The translations under genes were made by a program, and so were the position numbers. Positions 51,346 through 61,350 of a stretch of DNA of 64,000 nucleotides are shown one piece after another (position 1 is the first letter of the stretch; the number at the start of each line of letters is the position of its first letter). Source of the DNA: Aquabacterium parvum (GTDB lineage Bacteria; Pseudomonadota; Gammaproteobacteria; Burkholderiales; Burkholderiaceae_C); assembly GCF_001447195.1 (NCBI RefSeq), contig NZ_LFRI01000086.1, positions 1-64,000 of the forward strand, in the 5' to 3' direction. The notes under the pieces were generated by a model that had not been told where the DNA came from, did no database searches, and saw only the letters and a program-made list of their open reading frames with translations.

Positions 51346-53169
51346 ATGCATGCACGCACCACCGGTGTCGCACTGGCGCTCGCCATCCTGGCGATGACGT
51401 CGGCACAGGCCAAGAACATCTACGTCAACAACAAAGGCAGCTGCCTCTTGCCTGCCACCGACTGTGGCGGTTTGTTCAAGCCCTACAAGCACCTGGGGGA
51501 CGCACTGAGCAAGACAGTCGCGGGCGACACGGTGATCATCACCGGCAACAGCGACAAGCCTTACCACGCCACGATCGACGGTGCGTTGACCGACGTGGTG
51601 GGCCAGGACGTGATGAACTTCGACCGCCTCAGCGCCAATCCGGGCGCGGGCCAGGCCGTCACCACCATCAAAGCCGCAGGCAGCACCAAGCCCATCATCC
51701 GAGGCAGCTTGAAAGTCGGCAACTGGCAGCTGGTCAGCAGCACCGGCGGCTACCTCTACAAACGCAGCTGGCTGGTGCGCCAGTGGGGCGCCACCAAGAC
51801 GCTGGAGCCTCAGCAGGTCTTTCGCGACACCTTGCCCGATGGTCAGCGCTCGCTGCAGCAAGTGGGCGGACAGGTGTTCGGCGGTTACCACCCGAGTGTG
51901 GACACCAGCACCATCGACCCCGACCTTCAAGCCGGCCTGGTTGGCAACCCCGAAGGCCTGTGGCCGGGACACCGAGCGTTCCAGGGCACCGACAAGCTGA
52001 GCAACAACCAGTTTTGGTTCGACCGCGCCAACAACGAGCTCTACGTGAAACTGGCCACCGCACTGGGCGCCAGTGAAACGCTGGAAGTCAGCGTGATGCA
52101 GTTCATCGCACAAGGCACCAAGGTGCACAACGTGGTGCTGCAGAACCTCGTCTTCGAGCGCAGCAACACCTCGACCTTCTGGCGCGGCGGCGCCGTGCAG
52201 TTCACTGGCAGCGGCAACACCCTGGACCGCGTCGACATCCGCGACGCCGACTCAGGCTGCGCCGTGATCTCCGGCGACAACAGCGTGGTCACGGCCTCGA
52301 GCTTCAAACGCTGTGGCCAGGTCGGCCTGTTTGCCAACGGCAACAAGCTCAAGATCACGGGCAACACCTTCACCGGCAACAACACGCGCGGCTTCAACCC
52401 CAACTGGGAGGCCGGGCCGACCAAGTTCATCGGAGGCAAGGCCCTGACCGGCTCCGAGATCTCGGGCAACGTCGTCGCTGCCAACGCAGGACACGGCATC
52501 TGGCTGGACACGCTCAACCACGACAACCTGATCCAAAACAACGTGGTGGCCTTCAACCTCATCGGCATCTACCTGGAGAACTCGGACCGCGGCTTGATCA
52601 ACAACAACGTCGTCTTTGGCAACCGCAACCAGGGCGTTCAGCTGCGCGGCAGCCCCGGCACCAGGATCACCAACAACCAGTTCGCGGGCAACGGCGGCGA
52701 TGGGGTGTTCATGACCGCGCAGTCTGCCGTGGACCCCGCCCACCTGAACACGGGCATCCAGGTGACCGGCAACGTTTTCGCCTGGCACGACGAGGCCAGC
52801 GGCAACCGCAAACCCGTGTGGGTGACGCCCTCGACCACGCTGTCGAACAACCGCTATTGCGGTCGGGCAGCCAGCGCGGGCTCATTGCACTTCTGGCTGC
52901 AGGACTGGACCCCCGACCCTCTGCTGGGCTGGCCCAACAACGTCTTCAACTGGTCTTCATGGCGCGCGCTCAAGTCTTCGCCCAATCAGAGTGTGGCCGG
53001 ACACGACACGGTGGGCTCGGTCATGCAGATCGCTGCGACGCTGCCCCCCACGGTGTCCGACTGGACCGACCCCAGCAAGACCCCCACGTTGAGTCAGGCG
53101 GGCACGACCAGCAACATCGCGACCACCCGCAGCAACCTGCTGAACCTGATCAATCAGCATTGCAAGTAA
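51346..53169 (+). CDS. Exported right-handed beta-helix protein
   Basis: A 607-residue secreted protein. The signal peptide (GVALALAILAMTSAQA) is cut before KNIYVNN. The mature part opens with a region like polysaccharide-lyase/pectate-lyase proteins, and from about 270 to 500 has NxxNNxV rungs of a parallel beta-helix (ITGNTFTGNNTRGF, LINNNVVFGNRNQGVQLRG). A Trp-rich segment follows (FWLQDWTPDPLLGWPNN). It may bind or cut an extracellular polysaccharide. Catalytic residues cannot be assigned. No neighbour suggests the glycan; the upstream glpR gene is unrelated. Confidence 0.82.
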   Translation: MHARTTGVALALAILAMTSAQAKNIYVNNKGSCLLPATDCGGLFKPYKHLGDALSKTVAGDTVIITGNSDKPYHATIDGALTDVVGQDVMNFDRLSANPGAGQAVTTIKAAGSTKPIIRGSLKVGNWQLVSSTGGYLYKRSWLVRQWGATKTLEPQQVFRDTLPDGQRSLQQVGGQVFGGYHPSVDTSTIDPDLQAGLVGNPEGLWPGHRAFQGTDKLSNNQFWFDRANNELYVKLATALGASETLEVSVMQFIAQGTKVHNVVLQNLVFERSNTSTFWRGGAVQFTGSGNTLDRVDIRDADSGCAVISGDNSVVTASSFKRCGQVGLFANGNKLKITGNTFTGNNTRGFNPNWEAGPTKFIGGKALTGSEISGNVVAANAGHGIWLDTLNHDNLIQNNVVAFNLIGIYLENSDRGLINNNVVFGNRNQGVQLRGSPGTRITNNQFAGNGGDGVFMTAQSAVDPAHLNTGIQVTGNVFAWHDEASGNRKPVWVTPSTTLSNNRYCGRAASAGSLHFWLQDWTPDPLLGWPNNVFNWSSWRALKSSPNQSVAGHDTVGSVMQIAATLPPTVSDWTDPSKTPTLSQAGTTSNIATTRSNLLNLINQHCK

Positions 53170-53185
53170 GGCGTGCAACGCCTGC

Positions 53186-53218
53186 CGACAGCCGGGGCAT
53201 CCCTGCCCCCGGTTGTCG
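53186..53218 (+). terminator. Hairpin after the beta-helix gene
   Basis: CGACAGCCGGGGCA pairs with TGCCCCCGGTTGTCG across a 4-nt loop with one bulge, 17 bp after the stop. It lacks a T tract. Confidence 0.5.
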
Positions 53219-53311
53219 CCTGCGTTGCCCACGCTGTCGCGAAAACTGCCACGGATCGGCCGACAGGTCGTTAGCATGCGGGGTTGCCCAGCCGTTTCGG
53301 AAGCCCCACGC

Positions 53312-54232
53312 ATGAGCCCCATCCCCACCGAGCATTTCTTCGTCCAGGGCCCTGATGGGCAGCTCGCCGTTCAGCGCTGGGGCGATCGCTCGCGTCCCCT
53401 TGTCGTGCTGGTGCACGGATATCCCGACAACCGCCACAAGTGGGACGAGGTCGCGTTGCACCTGTCCAAGCGCTACCAGGTCATCGCCTACGACGTGCGC
53501 GGTGCAGGCGCCTCGTTCCGCCCGACGCGCCAACAGGACTACAAGCTCGCTCGCCTGACGGCCGACTTCACCGCCGTCATCAACGCCTTCAGCCCCACGC
53601 AGCCCGTGCACCTGGTGGCGCACGACTGGGGCTCGGTCCAGAGCTGGGAGTTCGTCTCCGAGCCCCTGCTGAAAGGCCGCATCGCGTCCTACACCTCGTG
53701 CTCCGGCCCCTGCCTGGACCACATGGGGCACTGGATGCGCGAACAACTGGGCAAACCCACGCCCACGCACCTGTTTCGCCTGACGGTGCAGCTGCTCAAG
53801 TCCTGGTACGTGTACCTGTTTCACCTGCCTGCCGTGCCCGAACTCATGTGGCGCCACCTCACCGGCCCCAACTGGCCACGCCTGATGCGCTGGCTCGAAG
53901 GCGTTCAGATCCAGCCCCGGCCCACCCAGGCCGACGACGGCGCGAACGGCGTCAACCTCTACCGCGCCAACGTGTTCCCCTGCCTGATCCACCCGCGCGA
54001 GCGCATCGCGCACGCCCCGGTGCAGGTGATCGTGCCGCTGCGCGACCACTTCGTCAGCCCAGCTTTGAGCGAGAACCTGCACCGCTGGGCCCCAGGTTAT
54101 GTGCGCCAGGAAATCGACGCCGGCCACTGGATCACGGTTCAAGAGCCGAAATTGTTCGCCGATGCGGTGCTGGCTTTCATCGACCAACTCCCTGACACAT
54201 TGGCCAAACCCTTGCGCGCCGCCGGGGCTTGA
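53312..54232 (+). CDS. Alpha/beta hydrolase, epoxide hydrolase-like
   Basis: A 306-residue alpha/beta hydrolase. The oxyanion motif is VVLVHGYPDNRHKW, and the nucleophile elbow is LVAHDWGS with Asp as nucleophile. This points to epoxide hydrolase or haloalkane dehalogenase-like chemistry rather than a Ser esterase. The catalytic His is in DAGHWITVQEP. The lid region (about 125-215) is Trp/Leu rich. There is no signal peptide. The gene precedes the GST by 53 bp in the same direction, so the two may share a detoxification role (inference). Confidence 0.82.
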   Translation: MSPIPTEHFFVQGPDGQLAVQRWGDRSRPLVVLVHGYPDNRHKWDEVALHLSKRYQVIAYDVRGAGASFRPTRQQDYKLARLTADFTAVINAFSPTQPVHLVAHDWGSVQSWEFVSEPLLKGRIASYTSCSGPCLDHMGHWMREQLGKPTPTHLFRLTVQLLKSWYVYLFHLPAVPELMWRHLTGPNWPRLMRWLEGVQIQPRPTQADDGANGVNLYRANVFPCLIHPRERIAHAPVQVIVPLRDHFVSPALSENLHRWAPGYVRQEIDAGHWITVQEPKLFADAVLAFIDQLPDTLAKPLRAAGA

Positions 54233-54285
54233 GCAAGCGGCGCAGAATGCGTCGGTCATTTTCAGAACCCACCAGGACCCGCTCC

Positions 54286-54891
54286 ATGAAGCTCTACCTG
54301 ACCCCCGGCGTCTGTTCGCTCTCGCCGCACATCGTGCTCGAAGAAATCGGCGTCGCCCACGAGACCGAAGCCGTCAACCTCAAGACCAAGGTCACGGCCA
54401 GTGGCGCCAACTTCCTGACCATCAACCCCAAGGGCTACGTGCCGGCTTTGCAGCTGCCCGGCGGCGAGCTGCTCACCGAAGGCCCGGCCATCGTGCAGTA
54501 CCTGGCCGACCTCAAGCCCGAACTCAAGCTGGCCCCGCCCAACGGCAGCCTGGCGCGCTACCAGTTGCAAAGCTGGTTGACCTTCATCGGCACCGAGCTG
54601 CACAAGAACTTCTCGCCCTTCTTCAACCCGGCCGCGACGGACGAGATGAAGGCCATCTCGCGCGCCAACATCGAGCGTCGCCTGGGCTACGTCAACGAGC
54701 AACTCGAAGGCCGTGCGCACCTGATGGGCGAAGACTTCACCGTGGCCGACGCTTACCTGTTCACGGTGCTGGGCTGGGCGCGCATGATCAAGCTGGACCT
54801 GGCACCCTGGCCCAACGTGACGGCTTACCAGGCCCGCGTGGGCGCTCGCCCTGCCGTTCAGCGTGCGCTCAAGGCCGAAGGCCTGATCTGA
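54286..54891 (+). CDS. gstA: Glutathione S-transferase, beta-class-like
   Basis: A 201-residue GST. The N-terminal thioredoxin-like domain starts MKLYLTPGVCSLSPHIVLEE, with Cys10 in the position that marks bacterial beta-class GSTs. It continues with NPKGYVPALQLPGG (cis-Pro) and TEGPAIVQYLAD (gamma-glutamyl site). The helical domain ends in the conserved MGEDFTVADAYLFTVL. Its 3' end overlaps the convergent DUF502 gene by 23 bp. It conjugates glutathione to electrophiles; the substrate is not known. Confidence 0.9.
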   Translation: MKLYLTPGVCSLSPHIVLEEIGVAHETEAVNLKTKVTASGANFLTINPKGYVPALQLPGGELLTEGPAIVQYLADLKPELKLAPPNGSLARYQLQSWLTFIGTELHKNFSPFFNPAATDEMKAISRANIERRLGYVNEQLEGRAHLMGEDFTVADAYLFTVLGWARMIKLDLAPWPNVTAYQARVGARPAVQRALKAEGLI

Positions 54892-55528
54892 GGTGCTGAG
54901 CCGAGGTCACCCCCATCGACACATAGATGCTGGTGACCGCCTCCATGCCCACATCGGCCGGCACCACCGAGGCTTGCGGCACGTAGAGCAAGCCGCCGCC
55001 AACCGGCACCGGTGCGGTCGGCACGATCACGGCCACGTAGGCCTGCCCATCGAGCATCACCGGCTCGGGCGTTGACAGCAGCGCCAGCACCTTCACGCCA
55101 CCCGGCCCACCGAACGTGACCCAGACCGCGCTCATCGACTTGAGGCCTTCTTCGTCGCGCTGCCCCAGCATGTCGACGAAGCGGTTGATGAGGTCGTAGA
55201 CGTTGCGCACCAGCGGGATGCGGCTGAGCACCAGGTTCAGGATGCGCGCCAGACCGGCCTGCAGCTGCGCCTCGACCAACAAGCCCAGGGCGTAGATGAA
55301 AGCCACGATGATCAGGATGCCCAGGCCATAGCCGGCCCATTCGGACTCGGACAGGCCCAGGCCCAGTTGCACGAACACCCCGCCAATCAGGCTCTGCGGG
55401 CCCAACCAACCGTAAACCAGCTGCGCCAGCCAGGTGAACACCAGCACCGTGGCGATCAAAGGCAGCGCGGCCAGCAGGCCAGCCAGGAAGGTGCGGGTGA
55501 AGTGTCGTGAAGCAGCGGCTCGGGTCAT
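54869..55528 (-). CDS. DUF502 membrane protein
   Basis: A 219-residue DUF502 protein. Two membrane spans are visible, FLAGLLAALPLIATVLVFTW near residue 12-32 and LGILIIVAFIYALGLLVEAQ near 68-88. A conserved soluble tail follows with PLVRNVYDLINRFVDML and FTVFGG-like pattern (here VTFGGPGGVKVLALLS). The start at 55528 is used because the family fold starts at that Met; upstream is unconserved. The family's role is not established, though it is widely present in proteobacteria. It is divergent from the ankyrin gene. Confidence 0.88.
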   Translation of the reverse strand: MTRAAASRHFTRTFLAGLLAALPLIATVLVFTWLAQLVYGWLGPQSLIGGVFVQLGLGLSESEWAGYGLGILIIVAFIYALGLLVEAQLQAGLARILNLVLSRIPLVRNVYDLINRFVDMLGQRDEEGLKSMSAVWVTFGGPGGVKVLALLSTPEPVMLDGQAYVAVIVPTAPVPVGGGLLYVPQASVVPADVGMEAVTSIYVSMGVTSAQHLRSGLRP

Positions 55529-55651
55529 GTGGGGCCTGCGCCGATCAGGGGACGCGGGCCGCGCGATTATGGGGGTGAGCCCAAACACCTCCGTGAGCTG
55601 CGGCACACTCCGGACTCGATCCAGACCTGGGCGCCAGAACGCCCGAGCCAC

Positions 55652-58477
55652 ATGAACAATAAAATCAACAGGGATGCCCGCCGACAGGCCGGGCGCGCGT
55701 CAGCCTGGGTGCTGGCGCTGATGTGCTGCCTCCAACCCGCAGCCCAGGCCACAGCACCCACCTCGACGACGGCCGCCGACTGCGGCTGCCATTCGTCCTT
55801 CGACCAAACCCGCGAAGCGGTCACGCCCACGCAGCAAGCCTTGTTCAAGGCAGCCCACCAAGCCGATGCCGACGCCTTCTTGCGCCTGCTGCCGGCATCA
55901 GGCGACATCAGCGACGTGACGATGGGGGGCGAGCCCCTGCTCTCGGCCATCGTCCGCCCCGACCCGGACCTCAAGACAACGGACAGGAACTGGGGCTGGA
56001 CCCGCGCGCCAGAGCGAGAGCGCCTGTTCGAGGCTCACCGCGCCACCCTGGCAGCCCGACAGCGCATGCTGCAAGCTGCGCTGGCTCAGGGCGCACGCCC
56101 CAACCTCATCACCTACCAAAGTCGCGTCCCCGCCTTGCAACTGGCGGTCGTGTTCGGCTCGCCCGACATGGTCGAAGCCCTGCTGCAACATGGCGCCAAC
56201 CCGCGGCAAGCCAACCAGGACCGCCACCTCACGCCGCTCGAATTCCTGCTCGACCACGAGTTCTTCCTGCGCCTGCGGGGCCTGCCCGAGCTGCTGACCC
56301 GAGAAGAACGCGCCCGCGTCGTGGCCAGCCTGCTCAAGGCCGGCAGCCCCCAGCCTGACAACGTGAACTGGACCGATCTGGTCAGCCTGGTGGCAGGCGA
56401 TGCCTGGCTGACGCGGTTGCTGGCCGAACATGCCCCCACAGCAGACGATCTGGCGGACACCGGCCAAAGCGCCTTGCCCACCGCCGCCGCGGCCTACCTG
56501 GGTGACGACCAAGCCCTGAAAACGCTCTTCAAGCACCTGCCCAAACAACGGCCGGCTGCCTACCAACCCAACAAGAACCCGCCTTTCGATCTGCAACTGG
56601 ACGCCGCCCTGGCGGCGCTGCAAGGTGGGCACACACTGCTCGCCAAGAGCTTGCTGAGAGCGGACATGCCCTGGGCCCAGGAGGGCCCTCAGGGCGCGCC
56701 CCGGTTGGGCCAATACGTCCAGATCGACCACGAGGGCCCGATGACCGCATTGGAGTCCGCCATCCGCCGGGGCGACATCGCTCTGACCACCCAGTTGCTG
56801 GACTGGGGCGCCCCCACGGGCGACGGGCTCAAAGCGGCGATTCAAATCCGCAGCGAGGCCCTGGTGCGACTGCTGATTCAGCGCGGCGCCAACCCCGTCG
56901 AATACCGCTCCTACCACTCCGATGGCTCGCCCCTGACCTGGGTGATCGAACAAGCACCCGAGCTGCTGCCGGCCCTGCTGAGCCAACCCAGCGAAGCCAC
57001 GATCAAAGCCTTGCGCGAAGAAGCACCCCAGCTGCTGCGCCAGGCGCTCGAATCCCCCAAAGCCGGCCAAGCCAGCCAACGCCCCCTGATCGAGGCCCTG
57101 TTGAAAGCCGGCGTGAGCGGGGCGGAGCTGCCACCGGCCATGTTGCATTGGGCCATCCGCGCTGGCGACATGGGTGCCATCGAGGCCTTGCACGCCGCGA
57201 AAGCCCCCTGGCCGCCCCAGGCCCTGGCCGATGCCATGGCCACCGGACAACTCGGGTTGATCGAGCGGGTGTCGCAGCTCAGCGGGCAATCGCTGTCTCA
57301 GAGCTGTCCTCGCGACTACGACAGCCTGATCCGGCTGGTCCGCGAGGCGCCGCCTTTCGCCGACCGGCTGCTCGACCTGGGCCTGCAGACCGGCCCATGC
57401 GGCCAGGCCGGCCCCCTGAGCCACCGCCTGCTGCAGGCCTGGGTCGCACCGGAAAGCCGCCCACTCATGGGCACCCGCCACCAGCGCGCCACGGCCCTGC
57501 TGCAACGCCTGTGGCAGAGCGACCCAACGCAGCGCAATGTGCCTCGGTCCTTGCTCCAAGAGCCCATCACCCAGCACCGCCCGGACGTGCTGTCGCTGGC
57601 CTTGCATGCACAGCCGCCCAGCCCCGGCACGCTGGGTGCGCTGGCCCAGATCGCCCTGGACGCCCGCAACCCGCAGGCCCTGGGCCTGATGCGCGCACAC
57701 GGCCTGTCGGGCGACACGCGCCTGCCTGACGGCAAGACCCTGACCTGGCACCTGGGCTGCGACCAACCCGTCACGTGGCGCCCCCTGGCCGGCTTTGCCG
57801 ACCTGCCCGCCCCGCCCTGCACCCCAAAGCCCGCCAAAGCCCCCACGGCGGCCGAAAAAGCCCTGGCGGCCAAGCTGCCCGGCGCGTACTACCTCAGCGG
57901 CGTGCGCGAGGTCGGCTCGGAGTTGCGCCTGCGCGCCGATGGCCGCTACAGCCTGGCCACCAGCTACGGCGCCGTTGACCAGTTCGTGACCGGACGCTGG
58001 CACGTCGAGGGCAAAGAAGTCGTGTTCCAGAGCGAAGACGCCTTGCCCACCGCACCCATGCGCATCCTCAAGGCCTGGTACGAGGCCGGCGTCAAAGGCG
58101 TGGACGTTCGCGCTTCCTCGGGCGGTCGGCTGATGCAGGGCTTCGTGGTCATGCCCGTGGGCAGCCAGATCAGCCACATCGGCAAGCTGCGCCCCCGGGA
58201 CGAAGAAGGCTGGACCAACTTCGATGGCCCGCCTGCTTTGGGTCAGCTCGAAGGCCTGGCCATGGCCGTGGCCCTGGAGGACGGACTCCGCTGGACGCTG
58301 ATGCCCCTGGCGCCCGACGCCCAAGGCCACCTGCCCAACCGCATCGAGGTCGAGGTCGACCACGCCGCCATGACGCCCCCCAGCCGCACCACGCGTTGGC
58401 GCCTGGATCAGGGCGCGCTGGTCAGCGTCGAAGACGACGCGGGCCGAGCCCGATACCAGCGGGCTGGCAGGGACTGA
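55652..58477 (+). CDS. Exported ankyrin-repeat protein
   Basis: A 941-residue protein with a signal peptide (WVLALMCCLQPAAQATA). Ankyrin-type repeats begin at about residue 145 (ALQLAVVFGSPDMVEALLQHG) and recur around 360-440 (ALESAIRRGDIALTTQLLDWG, LVRLLIQRGANP). Degenerate copies lie between and after them. The last 180 residues are a different, mainly beta region with lipocalin-like pattern (GSELRLRADGRYSLATSY, GRWHVEGKEVVFQSE). CGC near residue 38 is not a clean lipobox. Exported ankyrin proteins in Gram-negatives are often of unknown partner. No neighbour explains its role. Confidence 0.8.
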   Translation: MNNKINRDARRQAGRASAWVLALMCCLQPAAQATAPTSTTAADCGCHSSFDQTREAVTPTQQALFKAAHQADADAFLRLLPASGDISDVTMGGEPLLSAIVRPDPDLKTTDRNWGWTRAPERERLFEAHRATLAARQRMLQAALAQGARPNLITYQSRVPALQLAVVFGSPDMVEALLQHGANPRQANQDRHLTPLEFLLDHEFFLRLRGLPELLTREERARVVASLLKAGSPQPDNVNWTDLVSLVAGDAWLTRLLAEHAPTADDLADTGQSALPTAAAAYLGDDQALKTLFKHLPKQRPAAYQPNKNPPFDLQLDAALAALQGGHTLLAKSLLRADMPWAQEGPQGAPRLGQYVQIDHEGPMTALESAIRRGDIALTTQLLDWGAPTGDGLKAAIQIRSEALVRLLIQRGANPVEYRSYHSDGSPLTWVIEQAPELLPALLSQPSEATIKALREEAPQLLRQALESPKAGQASQRPLIEALLKAGVSGAELPPAMLHWAIRAGDMGAIEALHAAKAPWPPQALADAMATGQLGLIERVSQLSGQSLSQSCPRDYDSLIRLVREAPPFADRLLDLGLQTGPCGQAGPLSHRLLQAWVAPESRPLMGTRHQRATALLQRLWQSDPTQRNVPRSLLQEPITQHRPDVLSLALHAQPPSPGTLGALAQIALDARNPQALGLMRAHGLSGDTRLPDGKTLTWHLGCDQPVTWRPLAGFADLPAPPCTPKPAKAPTAAEKALAAKLPGAYYLSGVREVGSELRLRADGRYSLATSYGAVDQFVTGRWHVEGKEVVFQSEDALPTAPMRILKAWYEAGVKGVDVRASSGGRLMQGFVVMPVGSQISHIGKLRPRDEEGWTNFDGPPALGQLEGLAMAVALEDGLRWTLMPLAPDAQGHLPNRIEVEVDHAAMTPPSRTTRWRLDQGALVSVEDDAGRARYQRAGRD

Positions 58478-58499
58478 AGCCGCCATCGCACCGGCTTTC

Positions 58500-58555
58500 T
58501 ATAATCTCGGGATCCCCTCTGCGCAGGCCGACGCCCCCCGGGTCGGCCTGTTTTC
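58500..58555 (+). promoter_or_regulatory. leuS leader: -10 box then intrinsic-terminator hairpin
   Basis: TATAAT at 58500-58505 is followed by a perfect 9-bp stem CAGGCCGAC/GTCGGCCTG (58524-58532 and 58542-58550) and TTTT, 49 bp before the leuS ATG. If the TATAAT is the leuS promoter, the hairpin lies in the leuS leader as an attenuator. If not, it simply ends the ankyrin gene transcript. Confidence 0.6.
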
Positions 58556-58603
58556 GTCTTGCGGTGGCCCGTCCCCGCCCGATCCCCGTCGTCCCGTCCG
58601 ACC

Positions 58604-61327
58604 ATGAGCACCAACGAAACCCAGACCTACGACCCGCGCGCCGTCGAAGCCCGTGCCCAACAGCACTGGTCGGACGCCGACGCCTACCGCGTCACCGAGT
58701 CGACGGACAAGCCGGCCTTCTACGCCTGCTCGATGCTGCCCTACCCCTCGGGCAAGCTGCACATGGGCCACGTGCGCAACTACACGATCAACGACATGCT
58801 CACGCGCTACCTGCGCATGAACGGTCACAACGTGCTGATGCCCATGGGCTGGGACGCCTTCGGCCTGCCAGCCGAGAACGCGGCGCTCAAGAACAAGGTG
58901 CCGCCCGCCGCCTGGACCTACGACAACATCGCCTACATGAAGAAGCAGATGAAGGCGATGGGTCTGGCGATCGACTGGTCGCGCGAGATCGCCACCTGCC
59001 AGCCCGAGTACTACAAGTGGAACCAGTGGCTGTTCATCAAGATGCTGGAAGCCGGCATCTGCGAGCGCCGCACGCAAACCGTCAACTGGGACCCGGTCGA
59101 CCAGACCGTGCTGGCCAACGAGCAGGTGATCGACGGCCGCGGCTGGCGCTCGGGCGCGCTGGTTGAAAAGCGCGAGATCCCCGGCTACTACCTGAACATC
59201 ACGAAGTACGCCGACGAGCTGCTGGGCGCCGTCGCCAACCCCGAGGACAAGAACTACCTGTCCGGCTGGCCCGAGCGCGTGCGCCTGATGCAGGAGAACT
59301 GGATCGGCAAGAGCGAAGGCGTGCGCTTTGCGTTCTCGCACGACATCCAAGGGGCCGATGGCAGCCTGATCAACAACGGCCAGATGTGGGTCTTCACCAC
59401 CCGCGCCGACACGATCATGGGCGTGACCTTCTGCGCCGTGGCGCCTGAGCACCCACTGGCCGCGCACGCCGCAAGCGCGAACCCTGCGCTCAAGGCCTTC
59501 ATCGACGAATGCAAGACCGGCGGCACCACCGAGGCCGAACTCGCCACGCAAGAAAAGAAGGGCATGGCCACCGGCCTGTTCGTCAACCACCCGATCACCG
59601 GTGAGAAGGTGGAAGTCTGGGTCGGCAACTACGTGCTGATGTCCTATGGCGACGGCGCCGTGATGGGCGTGCCCGCGCACGACGAGCGCGACTTCGCGTT
59701 CGCCAAAAAGTACGGCATTGCCATCAAGCAAGTCATCGCCGTCGAAGGCGAAACGTTCAGCACCGACGCCTGGGCCGAGTGGTACGGCGACAAGCAAAAG
59801 GGCCAGTGCATCAACAGCGACGCTCTCAACGGCCTGGGCCACAAGGACGCCGTCAACAAGGTCGCCGAGATCCTCATCGGCAAGGGCGTGGGCGAGAAGA
59901 AAACCACCTGGCGCCTGCGCGACTGGGGCATCAGCCGCCAGCGCTACTGGGGCACGCCCATCCCCATCATCCACTGCGCCGATTGCGGCCCGGTGCCGGT
60001 GCCCGAAAAAGACCTGCCCGTGCGCCTGCCCGAAGACGTGGTGCCGGACGGCAGCGGCAACCCGCTGAAGTCGCGCCCCGACTTCCTCAACGTGGGTTGC
60101 CCCAAGTGCGGCAAGCCCGCCCAGCGCGAAACCGACACGATGGACACCTTCGTGGACTCGAGCTGGTACTTCCTGCGCTACACCTGCGCCGACAACCACG
60201 GCGCGATGGTCGACGAGCGCACCAACTACTGGATGGCCAACGGCGGCATGGACCAGTACATCGGTGGCATCGAACACGCCATCCTGCACCTGCTGTATGC
60301 GCGCTTCTGGACCAAGGTCATGCGCGACCTCGGCCTGGTCAAGGTCGACGAGCCGTTCAAGAAGCTGCTGACGCAAGGCATGGTGCTCAACCACATCTAC
60401 AGCCGTCGCACGGCCAAGGGTGGCAAGGAGTACTTCTGGCCGCATGACGTCGAGCACGTGATGGACGAGGCCGGCAAGGTCATCGGCGCCAAGCTGATCA
60501 ACGCCGTCGACAGCGCTGACGGCCAGTTGCCGGTGGGCACCGCCATCGACTACGAAGGCGTGGGCACCATGTCGAAGTCGAAGAACAACGGCATCGACCC
60601 GCAAGAGCTGATCGAGAAGTACGGCGCCGACACGGCCCGCCTGTACACCATGTTCACCGCCCCGCCTGAGCTGACGCTGGAGTGGAACGACGCCGCCGTG
60701 GAAGGCAGCTACCGCTTCCTGCGCCGGGTGTGGAACTTCGGCATGAAGCTGCAAGCCCTGCCCAAGGCCGACACGGCCGCTGCCACGCAAGGCGCCACCT
60801 CGCTGGCCGACGTCGCCTTCTGCAAGGACGCCAAGGCCCTGCGCCTGGAAGTGCACACCGTGCTCAAGCAGGTGGACTACGACTACCAGCGCATGCAGTA
60901 CAACACCGTGGTCTCCGGCGCCATGAAGCTGCTCAACGCGCTCGAAGGCTTCAAGGCCACCGACACCGCAGACGGCCAGATCGCCCTGATCGAAGGCTTC
61001 GGCATCCTGCTGCGCGCCCTCTACCCGGCCACGCCTCACCTGGCGCACACGCTGTGGAGCGAGCTGGGTTATGCCAGCAAGCTCGGCGACCTGCTCGATG
61101 CGCCCTGGCCCAAGGTCGACCCCTCGGCCCTGGTGCAGGACGAAATCGAGCTGATGCTGCAGGTCAACGGCAAGCTGCGCGGTTCGATCAAGGTCAGCCC
61201 GCAGGCCGACAAGGCCACCATCGAAGCCGCGGCCCTGGCCAGCGAAGACTTCGCCAAGTTCAGCGAAGGCAAGGCGCCCAAGAAGGTCGTCATCGTGCCG
61301 GGCCGCCTGGTCAACCTGGTCGTCTGA
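58604..61327 (+). CDS. leuS: Leucine--tRNA ligase
   Basis: A 907-residue class I synthetase that charges tRNA-Leu. HIGH motif is in [14 protein letters not shown], the editing (CP1) domain follows ([24 protein letters not shown] region), and KMSKS is [13 protein letters not shown]. The [15 protein letters not shown] region and the C-terminal anticodon-binding and LeuRS tail domains are present. Length is slightly above E. coli LeuS (860). Translation start at 58604 is the first ATG after the leader hairpin. It heads leuS-lptE-holA, a conserved proteobacterial order. Confidence 0.97.
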   Translation: MSTNETQTYDPRAVEARAQQHWSDADAYRVTESTDKPAFYACSMLPYPSGKLHMGHVRNYTINDMLTRYLRMNGHNVLMPMGWDAFGLPAENAALKNKVPPAAWTYDNIAYMKKQMKAMGLAIDWSREIATCQPEYYKWNQWLFIKMLEAGICERRTQTVNWDPVDQTVLANEQVIDGRGWRSGALVEKREIPGYYLNITKYADELLGAVANPEDKNYLSGWPERVRLMQENWIGKSEGVRFAFSHDIQGADGSLINNGQMWVFTTRADTIMGVTFCAVAPEHPLAAHAASANPALKAFIDECKTGGTTEAELATQEKKGMATGLFVNHPITGEKVEVWVGNYVLMSYGDGAVMGVPAHDERDFAFAKKYGIAIKQVIAVEGETFSTDAWAEWYGDKQKGQCINSDALNGLGHKDAVNKVAEILIGKGVGEKKTTWRLRDWGISRQRYWGTPIPIIHCADCGPVPVPEKDLPVRLPEDVVPDGSGNPLKSRPDFLNVGCPKCGKPAQRETDTMDTFVDSSWYFLRYTCADNHGAMVDERTNYWMANGGMDQYIGGIEHAILHLLYARFWTKVMRDLGLVKVDEPFKKLLTQGMVLNHIYSRRTAKGGKEYFWPHDVEHVMDEAGKVIGAKLINAVDSADGQLPVGTAIDYEGVGTMSKSKNNGIDPQELIEKYGADTARLYTMFTAPPELTLEWNDAAVEGSYRFLRRVWNFGMKLQALPKADTAAATQGATSLADVAFCKDAKALRLEVHTVLKQVDYDYQRMQYNTVVSGAMKLLNALEGFKATDTADGQIALIEGFGILLRALYPATPHLAHTLWSELGYASKLGDLLDAPWPKVDPSALVQDEIELMLQVNGKLRGSIKVSPQADKATIEAAALASEDFAKFSEGKAPKKVVIVPGRLVNLVV

Positions 61328-61350
61328 TCGCGGGTGTTAAGGTCATGCCC

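Noticed and set aside
54262-54720. Minus-strand frame opposite the GST gene
   Set aside because: The GST on the plus strand has all family motifs. The opposite frame has none.
58499-61048. Very long open frame antisense to leuS
   Set aside because: LeuS motifs are complete on the plus strand. The opposite frame has no recognisable domain.
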